From UBA12478 sp964513275 (GTDB lineage Bacteria; Patescibacteriota; Patescibacteriia; UBA9934; GWF2-40-263), in NCBI GenBank assembly GCA_964513275.1, contig CAZELN010000015.1, forward strand, positions 1-24,282: a DNA stretch of 24,282 nt, in the 5' to 3' direction. The position numbers were made by a program, and so were the translations under genes. Position 1 is the stretch's first letter. Each line of letters begins with the position of its first letter. This document shows positions 6,994 through 13,562 of this stretch, piece by piece. Below the pieces are notes generated by a model. The model was not told the DNA's origin. It made no database searches and worked only from the letters and a program-made list of their open reading frames with translations.

Positions 6994-8382
6994 TTAGAGT
7001 GCGTATAACTTCTGCTTAATGAGTTCAAGATCATGCTGGAGCTTCTCGTCTTCAAGGAGGCAGCCCGTAATTTTGTCGTAGGCATGCATAGCCGTTGTGT
7101 GATCTCTCCCACCAAGTTCGGTTCCAATGGAAGGGTAACTTGCTTTCATTTCTTCCCGCATGAGATACATGATGATTTGGCGTGGGAACGCGAGACGTTT
7201 TTGTCGACTTTTGCCAAGGAGATCATCCATGTGAATGTCAAAGTAGTTGGCGACTGTAACGATCAGTTGTTTTGGCGTGACATTTCTTCGGCTTGAGTTT
7301 GGCTGGAAACTGGAAAGGATCGGTTTCACGGTTTCCAGTGTTGGTCTGGAGTTTTTAAACTGGTGGAAAGCGATGATTTTATTGAGAGCCCCCTCTAACT
7401 CACGGACATTTGTTTGGACAACCGTTGCCACATGATGGAGGATCTCTCGATCAAGCCCATACTGTTTTTCTTGACATTTTATGCCTAAAATCGCACAACG
7501 AGTTTCAAAGTCTGGTGAGCCGACATCCGCAAGCATTCCTGATTCAAACCGTGATGTGAGACGATCTTCTAATGAGGGAATCGCTTTTGGTGGGCGATCA
7601 CAAGAGATCACAAGCTGCTTATTGTTTTGGTAAAGTTGGTTGAAGGTATGAAAGAATTCCTCCTGAGTTTCGACTTTCCCGCCAAGAAATTGGATATCGT
7701 CAACAAGGAGAATATCAACGGTTCGGTAACGATTTTTGAATTCATTGATCCGGTTTGATCGCAGGGCGCCAATAAAATCATTCGTAAAGCGTTCACACGT
7801 GACATAAAGAATCTTCGTTTGAGGCTGTTTACGCAACAGCTCGTTTCCAATGGCTTGTAAAAGGTGTGTTTTTCCCAGTCCAACACCGCCGTAGATAAAC
7901 AGTGGGTTATACATACCACCAGGCTGGGCGCAGACAGCTTGTGCGGCCGCGTGGGCAAGCTCATTTTGCTTGCCGACAATGAATGTTTCAAAACAGTATT
8001 TTCCATTAAGAGAAAATTCTCCGGTTCTCACCTCTCTTACTTCCTCCCTTGGTTGATAATGACCAAGCTGAGAGTTCATGTTGGTTTCACTTTTCTGTTT
8101 TTCAAGAATTGGGATTGCCTGAGGCGAGGCGGGACGTACCTCAACACGGTAGGAAAGTTGTTTGACGCTGCCATGGCTATGTTCTGAGAGTGATCGCAGT
8201 ATTTCTTTTGTGTATTTTTTTTCCAACCACGCCATCGTGAACATGTTTGGAACACCAACGACGATCGTGTGGTCCTGCACCTGTGAAATGAACGTGCTCT
8301 TAAACCACGTCGTAAAGTTTGCTTTACTGAGCGTTAGTTCAAGTTCTCCAAGGACAGCTTGCCAAAGTTCGCTGGTGTTCAT
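6994..8382 (-). CDS. dnaA: Chromosomal replication initiator protein DnaA
   Basis: A 462-residue AAA+ initiator that binds DnaA boxes and opens the origin. Domain I is at about residues 1-85 (MNTSELWQAVLGELE), with a short variable linker to about 120. Domain III carries Walker A GGVGLGKT (165-172), Walker B ILLVDD (224-229), the SRFESG arginine-finger region (277-282) and RELEGALN sensor 2 (327-334). Domain IV at the C-terminus has the DNA-binding signature GGRDHTT (424-430). I chose the ATG at 8380-8382 because it gives the standard N-terminus. The frame is open to 8481, but that extension does not look like DnaA. The strong GGAGGA lies about 24 bases upstream of this ATG, and only 9 bases upstream of an in-frame ATT at 8397, so the true start is uncertain. 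Confidence 0.95.
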   Translation of the reverse strand: MNTSELWQAVLGELELTLSKANFTTWFKSTFISQVQDHTIVVGVPNMFTMAWLEKKYTKEILRSLSEHSHGSVKQLSYRVEVRPASPQAIPILEKQKSETNMNSQLGHYQPREEVREVRTGEFSLNGKYCFETFIVGKQNELAHAAAQAVCAQPGGMYNPLFIYGGVGLGKTHLLQAIGNELLRKQPQTKILYVTCERFTNDFIGALRSNRINEFKNRYRTVDILLVDDIQFLGGKVETQEEFFHTFNQLYQNNKQLVISCDRPPKAIPSLEDRLTSRFESGMLADVGSPDFETRCAILGIKCQEKQYGLDREILHHVATVVQTNVRELEGALNKIIAFHQFKNSRPTLETVKPILSSFQPNSSRRNVTPKQLIVTVANYFDIHMDDLLGKSRQKRLAFPRQIIMYLMREEMKASYPSIGTELGGRDHTTAMHAYDKITGCLLEDEKLQHDLELIKQKLYAL

Positions 8383-8432
8383 AGGCGAGAAGAAAATGGA
8401 GAAAATTCCTCCTAAAAATGTTCGTGGTCTGT

Positions 8433-8462
8433 AGTGTAGACTAACTATCCACAACTGAGCAA
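8433..8462 (-). promoter_or_regulatory. Probable dnaA promoter containing a DnaA box
   Basis: On the minus strand a TTGCTC (8462-8457, 4/6) is followed after 18 bases by TACACT (8438-8433, 4/6). The spacer contains CTATCCACA (8445-8453 on the plus strand), one mismatch from the DnaA box, which suggests autoregulation by DnaA. Transcription would start near 8426, leaving a leader that contains the GGAGGA. Confidence 0.45.
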
Positions 8463-8486
8463 GCGTGGCTTTGTTGTGCATAGAGG

Positions 8487-8515
8487 TTGATGGAATGTGG
8501 ATAGCATGTTAGTAT
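8487..8515 (+). promoter_or_regulatory. Probable rpmH-rnpA-yidD promoter with DnaA box in the spacer
   Basis: TTGATG (8487-8492), a 17-base spacer and TAGTAT (8510-8515) form a sigma70-like promoter. The -10 ends 8 bases before the rpmH ATG, predicting a start within a base or two of the initiation codon. TGTGGATAG (8496-8504) lies in the spacer. It is the reverse complement of the box in the dnaA promoter, so DnaA could control both divergent units. Confidence 0.5.
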
Positions 8516-8523
8516 CTTTTGGT

Positions 8524-8661
8524 ATGGCAAAACGAACATATCAACCAAAAAAACGACAACGTTCCAAAGTTCATGGCTTCCGATCTCGCATGAAGAGTTC
8601 TACAGGGAGAACCGTTTTAAAGCGTCGTCGTGCCAAGGGTCGCAAGAAGCTTACTGTTTAA
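8524..8661 (+). CDS. rpmH: 50S ribosomal protein L34
   Basis: A 45-residue, very basic protein of the large ribosomal subunit. It begins MAKRTYQPKKRQRSKVHGF, continues with FRSRM and TGRTVLKRRRAKGRKKL, and so contains the L34 signature almost unchanged (family length 44-47). There is no SD site; the predicted -10 box lies 8 bases upstream, so the mRNA is probably leaderless. It is divergent from dnaA and followed after 3 bases by rnpA, the conserved bacterial order. Confidence 0.96.
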   Translation: MAKRTYQPKKRQRSKVHGFRSRMKSSTGRTVLKRRRAKGRKKLTV

Positions 8662-8664
8662 GCT

Positions 8665-9003
8665 ATGTTGCCGCAGGCACATCGCCTACGCCTTGAAAAA
8701 GACATTAAAACGCTCTTTGCCCGCGGGAAGAGCGTTTTTGGTTCGCTTGTTGGAATGAAGTTTCGAGCGAACGCGTTGCCCATGAGTCGTTTTGCGGTGG
8801 TTGCTGGAGTGAAGGTGTCCAAAAAGGCGGTTGTGCGTAATCGTCTAAAACGCCAGGTGCGAGCGATTGTTCATGAAGCGCTTCCACAACTAAAACAAGG
8901 CTATGATGTGCTGTTGTTTTTGAAACCTCAGGCTGTTGGCAAACCCTTCGAACAGCTTCAACAAGAAGTCCTTTCTGGACTCAAAAAAGTAAGGCTTTTA
9001 TGA
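8665..9003 (+). CDS. rnpA: Ribonuclease P protein component
   Basis: A 112-residue basic protein that assists the RNase P RNA in trimming tRNA 5' ends. The conserved RNR motif region reads KKAVVRNRLKRQVR (residues 52-65). The N-terminal HRLRLEKDIKTLFARGK segment is typical. Length fits the family (110-125). It starts three bases after rpmH and overlaps yidD by 4 bases (ATGA, 9000-9003), so the three genes form one operon. Confidence 0.95.
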   Translation: MLPQAHRLRLEKDIKTLFARGKSVFGSLVGMKFRANALPMSRFAVVAGVKVSKKAVVRNRLKRQVRAIVHEALPQLKQGYDVLLFLKPQAVGKPFEQLQQEVLSGLKKVRLL

Positions 9004-9245
9004 AATGGGTTTTGATGGCTCTCATCCGTGGCTACCAAACGACGTTGTCGCCAGACCATGGGCTCATGAAGCCCTTGTTTCCTCAAGGTTTTTGTCGTTT
9101 TTATCCATCATGCTCCGAGTATGGTCATGTCTGTATTGCGCGCCACGGAGTTTTCAAAGGAGCTTTTCTGAGCGCTTGGCGCATTGTTCGTTGTAATCCC
9201 CTTTCTGTTGGTGGCGTTGACGAGCCGCCAACCAAGAATAAATAA
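9000..9245 (+). CDS. yidD: Membrane protein insertion efficiency factor YidD
   Basis: An 81-residue small membrane-associated protein of the DUF37/YidD family, thought to help YidC insert membrane proteins. It shows the family motifs GFCRFYPSCSEYG (residues 31-43) and RCNPLSVGGVDEPP near the C-terminus, and the initial amphipathic segment LMALIRGYQTTLSP. It is translationally coupled to rnpA. In most bacteria yidC follows yidD; here the next gene is convergent and unrelated, so yidC must be elsewhere if present. Confidence 0.94.
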   Translation: MKWVLMALIRGYQTTLSPDHGLMKPLFPQGFCRFYPSCSEYGHVCIARHGVFKGAFLSAWRIVRCNPLSVGGVDEPPTKNK

Positions 9246-9269
9246 AAACAGCCGGAAATGGCTGTTTTT
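9244..9269. terminator. Bidirectional intrinsic terminator between yidD and the YggU-like gene
   Basis: A 10-bp perfect stem AAAAACAGCC (9244-9253) / GGCTGTTTTT (9260-9269) with the 6-base loop GGAAAT. The A-run and T-run on its flanks let it work for both converging genes; the stop codons of both genes lie inside it. Confidence 0.88.
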
Positions 9270-9483
9270 AAATTTTGAACTGTTTGATTCTTGCTGTCCC
9301 ACCGCGGATAAGCTCGATCGTGGATTTCGCAATGCCGAGCTCCTGAGCAAGCGCTTCGATCACGGCTTTGTTCGCCTTTCCTTTTTCTGGAGGTGCGGTG
9401 ACGGAAATTTTGAGCGTGTCTTCGTCGATCCACTCAAGGTGCTCTTTATGCGCGCCTGGCTTTACATGAACCGTGTAAATCAC
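9268..9483 (-). CDS. DUF167/UPF0235 (YggU-like) protein
   Basis: A 71-residue alpha/beta protein. The family pattern is clear: an N-terminal strand with VKPGAHKEHL, then ISVTAPPEKGKANKAVIEAL and LGIAKSTIELIRGG. The family is widespread and conserved, but its function is unknown. No signal peptide or membrane segment is present. It lies 25 bases downstream of the trigger factor gene on the same strand and is probably co-transcribed with it. A terminator overlaps its stop codon. Confidence 0.88.
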   Translation of the reverse strand: MIYTVHVKPGAHKEHLEWIDEDTLKISVTAPPEKGKANKAVIEALAQELGIAKSTIELIRGGTARIKQFKI

Positions 9484-9508
9484 AAACGTGGCGTAGGCTC
9501 AGTGTTGT

Positions 9509-10798
9509 TTATTTGATGATAATTCCGCGCAGGTACTCGATGACTTTGCGGTTTTTGAGGATCTGTTCCATGTAGTCACGATACTGCGGCGAGTAGACTT
9601 GTTCCTTCGTCTTGGTATCCTCGTAACCTTCCGCAATGCGATCGAGCTCTTCATCGAGCTCCTTGTCTGTGGCCTCAATCCCCTGCTCTTTGGCAATCTC
9701 ACGCATGGCGATGGCCACTTTGACGCGCATGAGCGCTTGAGGCGTGAAGTCGAGTTTCATTTGTGCAAGCGTCTTGCCCAGGTTTTTCAGGTACGTGTCG
9801 AACTCGAGGCCTTGGCTCTCGACGGCTCGTTGGAGCTCAAGGATCATTTTGTTGATTTCTTCGTTGAGGAGCAAATCTGGGATATCTTCAAATTGAGTTT
9901 TGCCAGCGACGAGCTCGAGCATCTCTTTCTCTTCCTTTGAGCGTGTCTCGTGTTCCTTCTCGTCTAAGAGATTTTTTTTGATCACGTCCTTGAGTGCCTC
10001 GAAGTCCTTCATGCCAAGCATGATCGCGAGCGTGTCATCCAGTGCTGGTGGTTGGAGGTGGAAGAGTTCTTTCAGCTCAACATCAAACTCAACATCCTTG
10101 CCTGCCACCATCGTTTGTACATGCTCTTTGGGAAACGCAAGCGAGAATGTTTTTTTCTCGCCTTCTTTCATCCCTTCGAGTTTTTCCTTGAACCCGGGAA
10201 TGTAGTACTCCTCATTGAGATACACGGCGTGGTTTGGCGATTGCCCGCCCTCGACCGGAACGCCGTCAAGCTTCATGTTCATCGAGATGACTACTTTGTC
10301 GCCCATGGCCACAGCTTCTTGTGCTGTTGCGCGAACCTCGGAGGTCTGCATGCGTTGAAGGTCGCGCAAGGCGAGATCAACTTCGTTGTCTTCGACGATG
10401 GGTTTTTGGGCGGCAACGGAAATTTTTGAGAGGTCTGGCAAACTCTTTGCGCGTGGCATGAGCGTGACTTCGGCGGTGAAAACAATGTCATTGCCTGGGG
10501 CGAGTTTCACGACGTCGACTTTTGGCGATCCGACCGTGTCGATATTTTCCTCCAAGATGGCGGAGATAAACGATTTACGAACGATCGACTCGAGTGCCTC
10601 CTCAAGAATTTTCATTTCTCCCAGTCGCTGCTTCACGACATCAAAACTTGCGTGCCCAGGACGGAACCCAGGGATCGAGGTCTGTTCACTCAAGCGCTTT
10701 GCGGCCTCCTCTAAGTATGGAAGCGCATCGTCTTGGGTGAGGGTGAACGTGAGCTTGAGTCCGTTCTTTGGGAGAATTTCTTTTTGGGTGGTTGGCAT
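9509..10798 (-). CDS. tig: Trigger factor (ribosome-associated chaperone / peptidyl-prolyl isomerase)
   Basis: A 429-residue chaperone that meets nascent chains at the ribosome exit. The N-terminal ribosome-binding domain has the signature GFRPGHA (residues 44-50; family GFRxGKxP). A central FKBP-type domain (about 155-240) includes GDKVVISMNMKLDG, a YIPGFKEKLEGMKEGEKK segment and a closing DVELKEL strand. The C-terminal helical arms fill residues 245-429. Length fits the usual 430-450. The ATG at 10796-10798 has no SD. A good TTGACA-N17-TATTCT promoter lies upstream, and its leader carries the repeat at 10809-10847. Confidence 0.95.
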   Translation of the reverse strand: MPTTQKEILPKNGLKLTFTLTQDDALPYLEEAAKRLSEQTSIPGFRPGHASFDVVKQRLGEMKILEEALESIVRKSFISAILEENIDTVGSPKVDVVKLAPGNDIVFTAEVTLMPRAKSLPDLSKISVAAQKPIVEDNEVDLALRDLQRMQTSEVRATAQEAVAMGDKVVISMNMKLDGVPVEGGQSPNHAVYLNEEYYIPGFKEKLEGMKEGEKKTFSLAFPKEHVQTMVAGKDVEFDVELKELFHLQPPALDDTLAIMLGMKDFEALKDVIKKNLLDEKEHETRSKEEKEMLELVAGKTQFEDIPDLLLNEEINKMILELQRAVESQGLEFDTYLKNLGKTLAQMKLDFTPQALMRVKVAIAMREIAKEQGIEATDKELDEELDRIAEGYEDTKTKEQVYSPQYRDYMEQILKNRKVIEYLRGIIIK

Positions 10799-10808
10799 AA
10801 AGATGATG

Positions 10809-10847
10809 TGTCATCCCGAGCGACCGAAGAGAGCCGAGGGATCTTTT
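10809..10847. repeat. Dispersed TGTCATCCCGAGCG...GAGGGATCTTT element
   Basis: The sequence begins TGTCATCCCGAGCG and ends CCGAGGGATCTTTT, with short complementary ends (ATCCC/GGGAT). From memory this matches a palindromic repeat type seen in many environmental bacterial genomes. It lies in the predicted 5' leader of tig. A shorter relative is at 1326-1363. Confidence 0.55.
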
Positions 10848-10857
10848 AATCGTCAGG

Positions 10858-10886
10858 AGAATATCGATTTCACACTTCTTTGTCAA
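10858..10886 (-). promoter_or_regulatory. tig promoter
   Basis: On the minus strand TTGACA (10886-10881, 6/6), a 17-base spacer and TATTCT (10863-10858, 4/6). A T/A-rich stretch (TTTTTTA) lies just upstream of the -35. Predicted start is near 10851, about 52 bases before the ATG. Confidence 0.7.
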
Positions 10887-10896
10887 TAAAAAAGCC

Positions 10897-10924
10897 TTGA
10901 CATTTTTCATTTTTTTGTCATGAT
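10897..10924 (+). promoter_or_regulatory. Promoter of the metal-binding repeat gene
   Basis: TTGACA (10897-10902, 6/6), a 16-base spacer and CATGAT (10919-10924, 4/6) with TGT at 10916-10918 as an extended -10. It lies back to back with the tig promoter. A canonical SD (GGGAGG, 10956-10961 region) follows, close to the ATG at 10966, unlike most other genes in the window. Confidence 0.6.
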
Positions 10925-10965
10925 GTTCGTCTGTCCCAAGCCAGGGACGGATGTAGGGAGGAACC

Positions 10966-13503
10966 ATGCTGTTGGCACTTTTTGTTCCTGGATGTCTTTT
11001 CATCGACAAGGATCAGATCGATCTCCTACTCGACGACGAGACGACAACGACCATCCACACGGACACGGATGATACGGTGGACACGTCGATTATAACGGAC
11101 ACGGCGTGCGTCGAGACGGTCGAGTATTTCTACTGCTCAGACGACGATGGTGACGGCTGGGGGAGTTACGACCCAGCCGATTGCGTCTACGCCGACCCCT
11201 GCGACGTACCCAACGGTTACGTCCAGGACAACTCGGACTGCAACGACACGAGCGCCACTGTGAATCCGGACGCCGAAGAGGTCTGCGACGAGGTCGACAA
11301 CGACTGCGACGGCGACACCGACGAGGACGTGCAGAACGCGTTCTACGAGGACGTCGATGGCGACGGGTACGGCGATGTTTCGTCCACTACAGATGCCTGC
11401 TCGGCTCCGTCCGGCTACGTGGAGGACCAGAACGACTGCGATGACGCGGACGGGACAGTGTATCCCGACTCACTCGAGCTCTGCGACGGCCTGGACAACG
11501 ACTGCACCGGCGCGGCGGACGACGGCGGAGCCTGTACAGACGGCGACGGCGATGGGTACTACGACTCGCAGGACTGTGATGATGCGGACGCCAGCGTGAG
11601 TCCCGCCGCGACGGAAGCCTGCGACGGCATCGATAACGACTGCGACGGCGACACCGACGAGGAACTCGATTTCATCACGAGTTATGCGGATCTCGACGGC
11701 GACGGGTATGGCGACGACGCAACGGCAGTCGAGGACTGCGACATCCCCGCCGGTTACATCGAGCTGGGTGGCGACTGCGATGACACGGACACGGCGTACA
11801 ACCCGAGCGCGATCGAGGATGACTGCACTGATCCCAACGATTACAACTGCGATGGGAGCGGTGGAGCGACTGACGCTGATGGCGACGGCTACGCGGCCTG
11901 CGAGGACTGCGACGACGGTGACGCCAGTGTGAGCCCCGTAGCGACGGAAACCTGCGATGAGATCGACAACGACTGCGACGGCGACACCGACGAGGACGAT
12001 GCGATCGATGCGAGCATCTGGTACGCGGACGCGGATGTCGATGGGTACGGCGATGTGGCCACCACCACGGTGAGCTGCGAGGCGCCCGAGAACTACGTAG
12101 CGGACGCGACTGACTGCGATGACTCGCAGAAGGACGTCAATCCCGGGCAGACGGAAGTCTGCGACGGGATCGACAACGACTGCGACGGGTCGACCGACGA
12201 GGACGACGCCGCCGACGCCACGACCTGGTATCTGGATCAGGACGGCGACGGCTGGGGTGATTCGTCCATGACCACGGTATCCTGCGAGCAGCCTTCCGAC
12301 GGCGCCGCCGTGGACGGCGATTGTGACGACGGCGATACCAGTGTGAGTCCCGGCGAAGTCGAGGTTTGCGACGGGATCGACAACGACTGCGACGGCACGA
12401 CGGACATCGGGGCGGCGGACGCGCAGAACTATCACTCCGACTCTGATGGCGACGGCTACGGGGATTCCCCCACGAGCTGGACTGGCTGCGAGGGTGACGA
12501 GCCTGCGGGAGCGGTGCTCGACTCCTCTGACTGCGACGACACGGATGCCAGCGTGAATCCCGCGGCCGAGGAGATCTGCCAGGACGGAGTCGATCAAAAC
12601 TGCACGGGCGGAACCGATGAAGGCTACGACTTCGACGGCGATGGCTACGACTTCTACGACGCCACCAGTTGCCCGACTGGCGATGACTGCGAGGACGACG
12701 AAGGTGAAGTTCATCCCGGCGCGATCGAGGTATGCGACAGCCGCGACAACGACTGCGACGGCGACATCGACTCGACCGCGACGGACATCACCACCTGGTA
12801 CCTGGATGCCGATGAGGACGGGTACGGCGATGTGTCGGTCAGCCAGACCGACTGCGACGAGCCCAGCGGCTACGTAGAGGACGGGACGGACTGCGACGAC
12901 ACCGACGAGGACGTGAACCCGGGCGGCTACGAGGTCTACTACGACGTGAGCATGGCCGGCTCTGGCATCATCAACTGCGGCGACGGCGCAGACAACGACT
13001 GCGATGGCGACACCGATGAGGACGACAGTCAGTGCGGCGATGAGGACAACGACACCATCCCCGATGGCGTCGACTACCTCTTCGTGTGCGACTTGGATCT
13101 GGACGGCAGCAACGAGGCCGTGTGCCTCTGGGCTCTTCAGTTCTGGGACTCGCCGTGGTCGGCAAGCGACTGCCTCACGCAGGAACGGCCCTACACGAGC
13201 CTAAGTGCGAGCAGTTCGGCCTCGCTGGAGACCATGGATTGGGGTGGCGAGACGATCCAGGTCTGTCCGGTCTACCCCACCGTGACCGGCAACTGGGACT
13301 ACCGCGCCGTCTCGAGCCTGGGCGCGGACGGAACCTCGGCGGTCGACACCAGCGACTGTTCGGACTGGATCCCCGCGGACCTCGCGAACTACTGCTCGGA
13401 CTGGGGAGACACGCTGTGTACGACCTCCAGTCTCAGCGATGGCTGCGACACGGTCGGAAGAGCACTGGCCTTCTCCTGGGACGGGACGTCGGTCACACCC
13501 TGA
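10966..13503 (+). CDS. Asp/Cys-rich metal-binding repeat surface protein, probably acquired from a G+C-rich donor
   Basis: An 845-residue acidic protein. A short hydrophobic start with VPGC (Cys10) resembles a lipobox but lacks a basic n-region, so lipoprotein status is uncertain. Residues about 50-690 hold roughly ten degenerate repeats built on CDGIDNDCDGDTDE, then DADGDGYGD, then DCDDTDxxVNP, the pattern of the PF11617-type putative metal-binding motif. These loops should bind calcium outside the cell. The last 150 residues are a different, Trp- and Cys-containing domain ending SWDGTSVTP. Sampled lines are near 62% G+C against about 48-50% in the next gene. The gene has its own promoter, strong SD and terminator. 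Such proteins are typical of myxobacteria and other deltaproteobacteria, so transfer is likely; substrate or partner is unknown. Confidence 0.85.
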   Translation: MLLALFVPGCLFIDKDQIDLLLDDETTTTIHTDTDDTVDTSIITDTACVETVEYFYCSDDDGDGWGSYDPADCVYADPCDVPNGYVQDNSDCNDTSATVNPDAEEVCDEVDNDCDGDTDEDVQNAFYEDVDGDGYGDVSSTTDACSAPSGYVEDQNDCDDADGTVYPDSLELCDGLDNDCTGAADDGGACTDGDGDGYYDSQDCDDADASVSPAATEACDGIDNDCDGDTDEELDFITSYADLDGDGYGDDATAVEDCDIPAGYIELGGDCDDTDTAYNPSAIEDDCTDPNDYNCDGSGGATDADGDGYAACEDCDDGDASVSPVATETCDEIDNDCDGDTDEDDAIDASIWYADADVDGYGDVATTTVSCEAPENYVADATDCDDSQKDVNPGQTEVCDGIDNDCDGSTDEDDAADATTWYLDQDGDGWGDSSMTTVSCEQPSDGAAVDGDCDDGDTSVSPGEVEVCDGIDNDCDGTTDIGAADAQNYHSDSDGDGYGDSPTSWTGCEGDEPAGAVLDSSDCDDTDASVNPAAEEICQDGVDQNCTGGTDEGYDFDGDGYDFYDATSCPTGDDCEDDEGEVHPGAIEVCDSRDNDCDGDIDSTATDITTWYLDADEDGYGDVSVSQTDCDEPSGYVEDGTDCDDTDEDVNPGGYEVYYDVSMAGSGIINCGDGADNDCDGDTDEDDSQCGDEDNDTIPDGVDYLFVCDLDLDGSNEAVCLWALQFWDSPWSASDCLTQERPYTSLSASSSASLETMDWGGETIQVCPVYPTVTGNWDYRAVSSLGADGTSAVDTSDCSDWIPADLANYCSDWGDTLCTTSSLSDGCDTVGRALAFSWDGTSVTP

Positions 13504-13514
13504 TCGATCAACGG

Positions 13515-13545
13515 CCGGATCTAATACGATCCGGTTTTATTTTTT
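13515..13545 (+). terminator. Intrinsic terminator of the metal-binding repeat gene
   Basis: A 7-bp stem CCGGATC (13515-13521) / GATCCGG (13528-13534) with a 6-base loop and a T-rich tail TTTTATTTTTT (13535-13545). It begins 11 bases after the stop codon and runs almost directly into the next promoter. Confidence 0.85.
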
Positions 13546-13546
13546 C

Positions 13547-13555
13547 TGGTATGAT
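13547..13555 (+). promoter_or_regulatory. Extended -10 promoter of the secreted two-module protein gene (predicted leaderless)
   Basis: TGG-TATGAT (13547-13555) is an extended -10 with 5 of 6 consensus bases. It ends 7 bases before the ATG at 13563. The two ATGs at 13551 and 13554 fall inside the box, which favours 13563 as the real start. No -35 match is present; the terminator occupies that space. Confidence 0.5.
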
Positions 13556-13562
13556 GGCATAT

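Noticed and set aside
8383..8481. N-terminal extension of DnaA by 33 residues
   Set aside because: The extension does not resemble DnaA domain I, contains the predicted promoter and a DnaA box, and would displace the family-typical start.
10933..10948. GTCCC-AAGCCA-GGGAC as a further copy of the palindrome family
   Set aside because: The arms are only 5 bp and the centre differs; in the leader of a G+C-rich gene this can occur by chance.
11470..12714. Long open frame (414 codons) on the minus strand inside the metal-binding repeat gene
   Set aside because: It is antisense to a clear repeat protein; its Val/Ala/Arg-rich translation is what the reverse complement of GAC/GGC/TGC-rich repeats gives.
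13086..13562. Upstream extension of the secreted protein frame into the previous gene
   Set aside because: The extension overlaps the repeat gene in another frame, crosses its terminator, and lacks protein-like character; a signal peptide and an extended -10 place the start at 13563.
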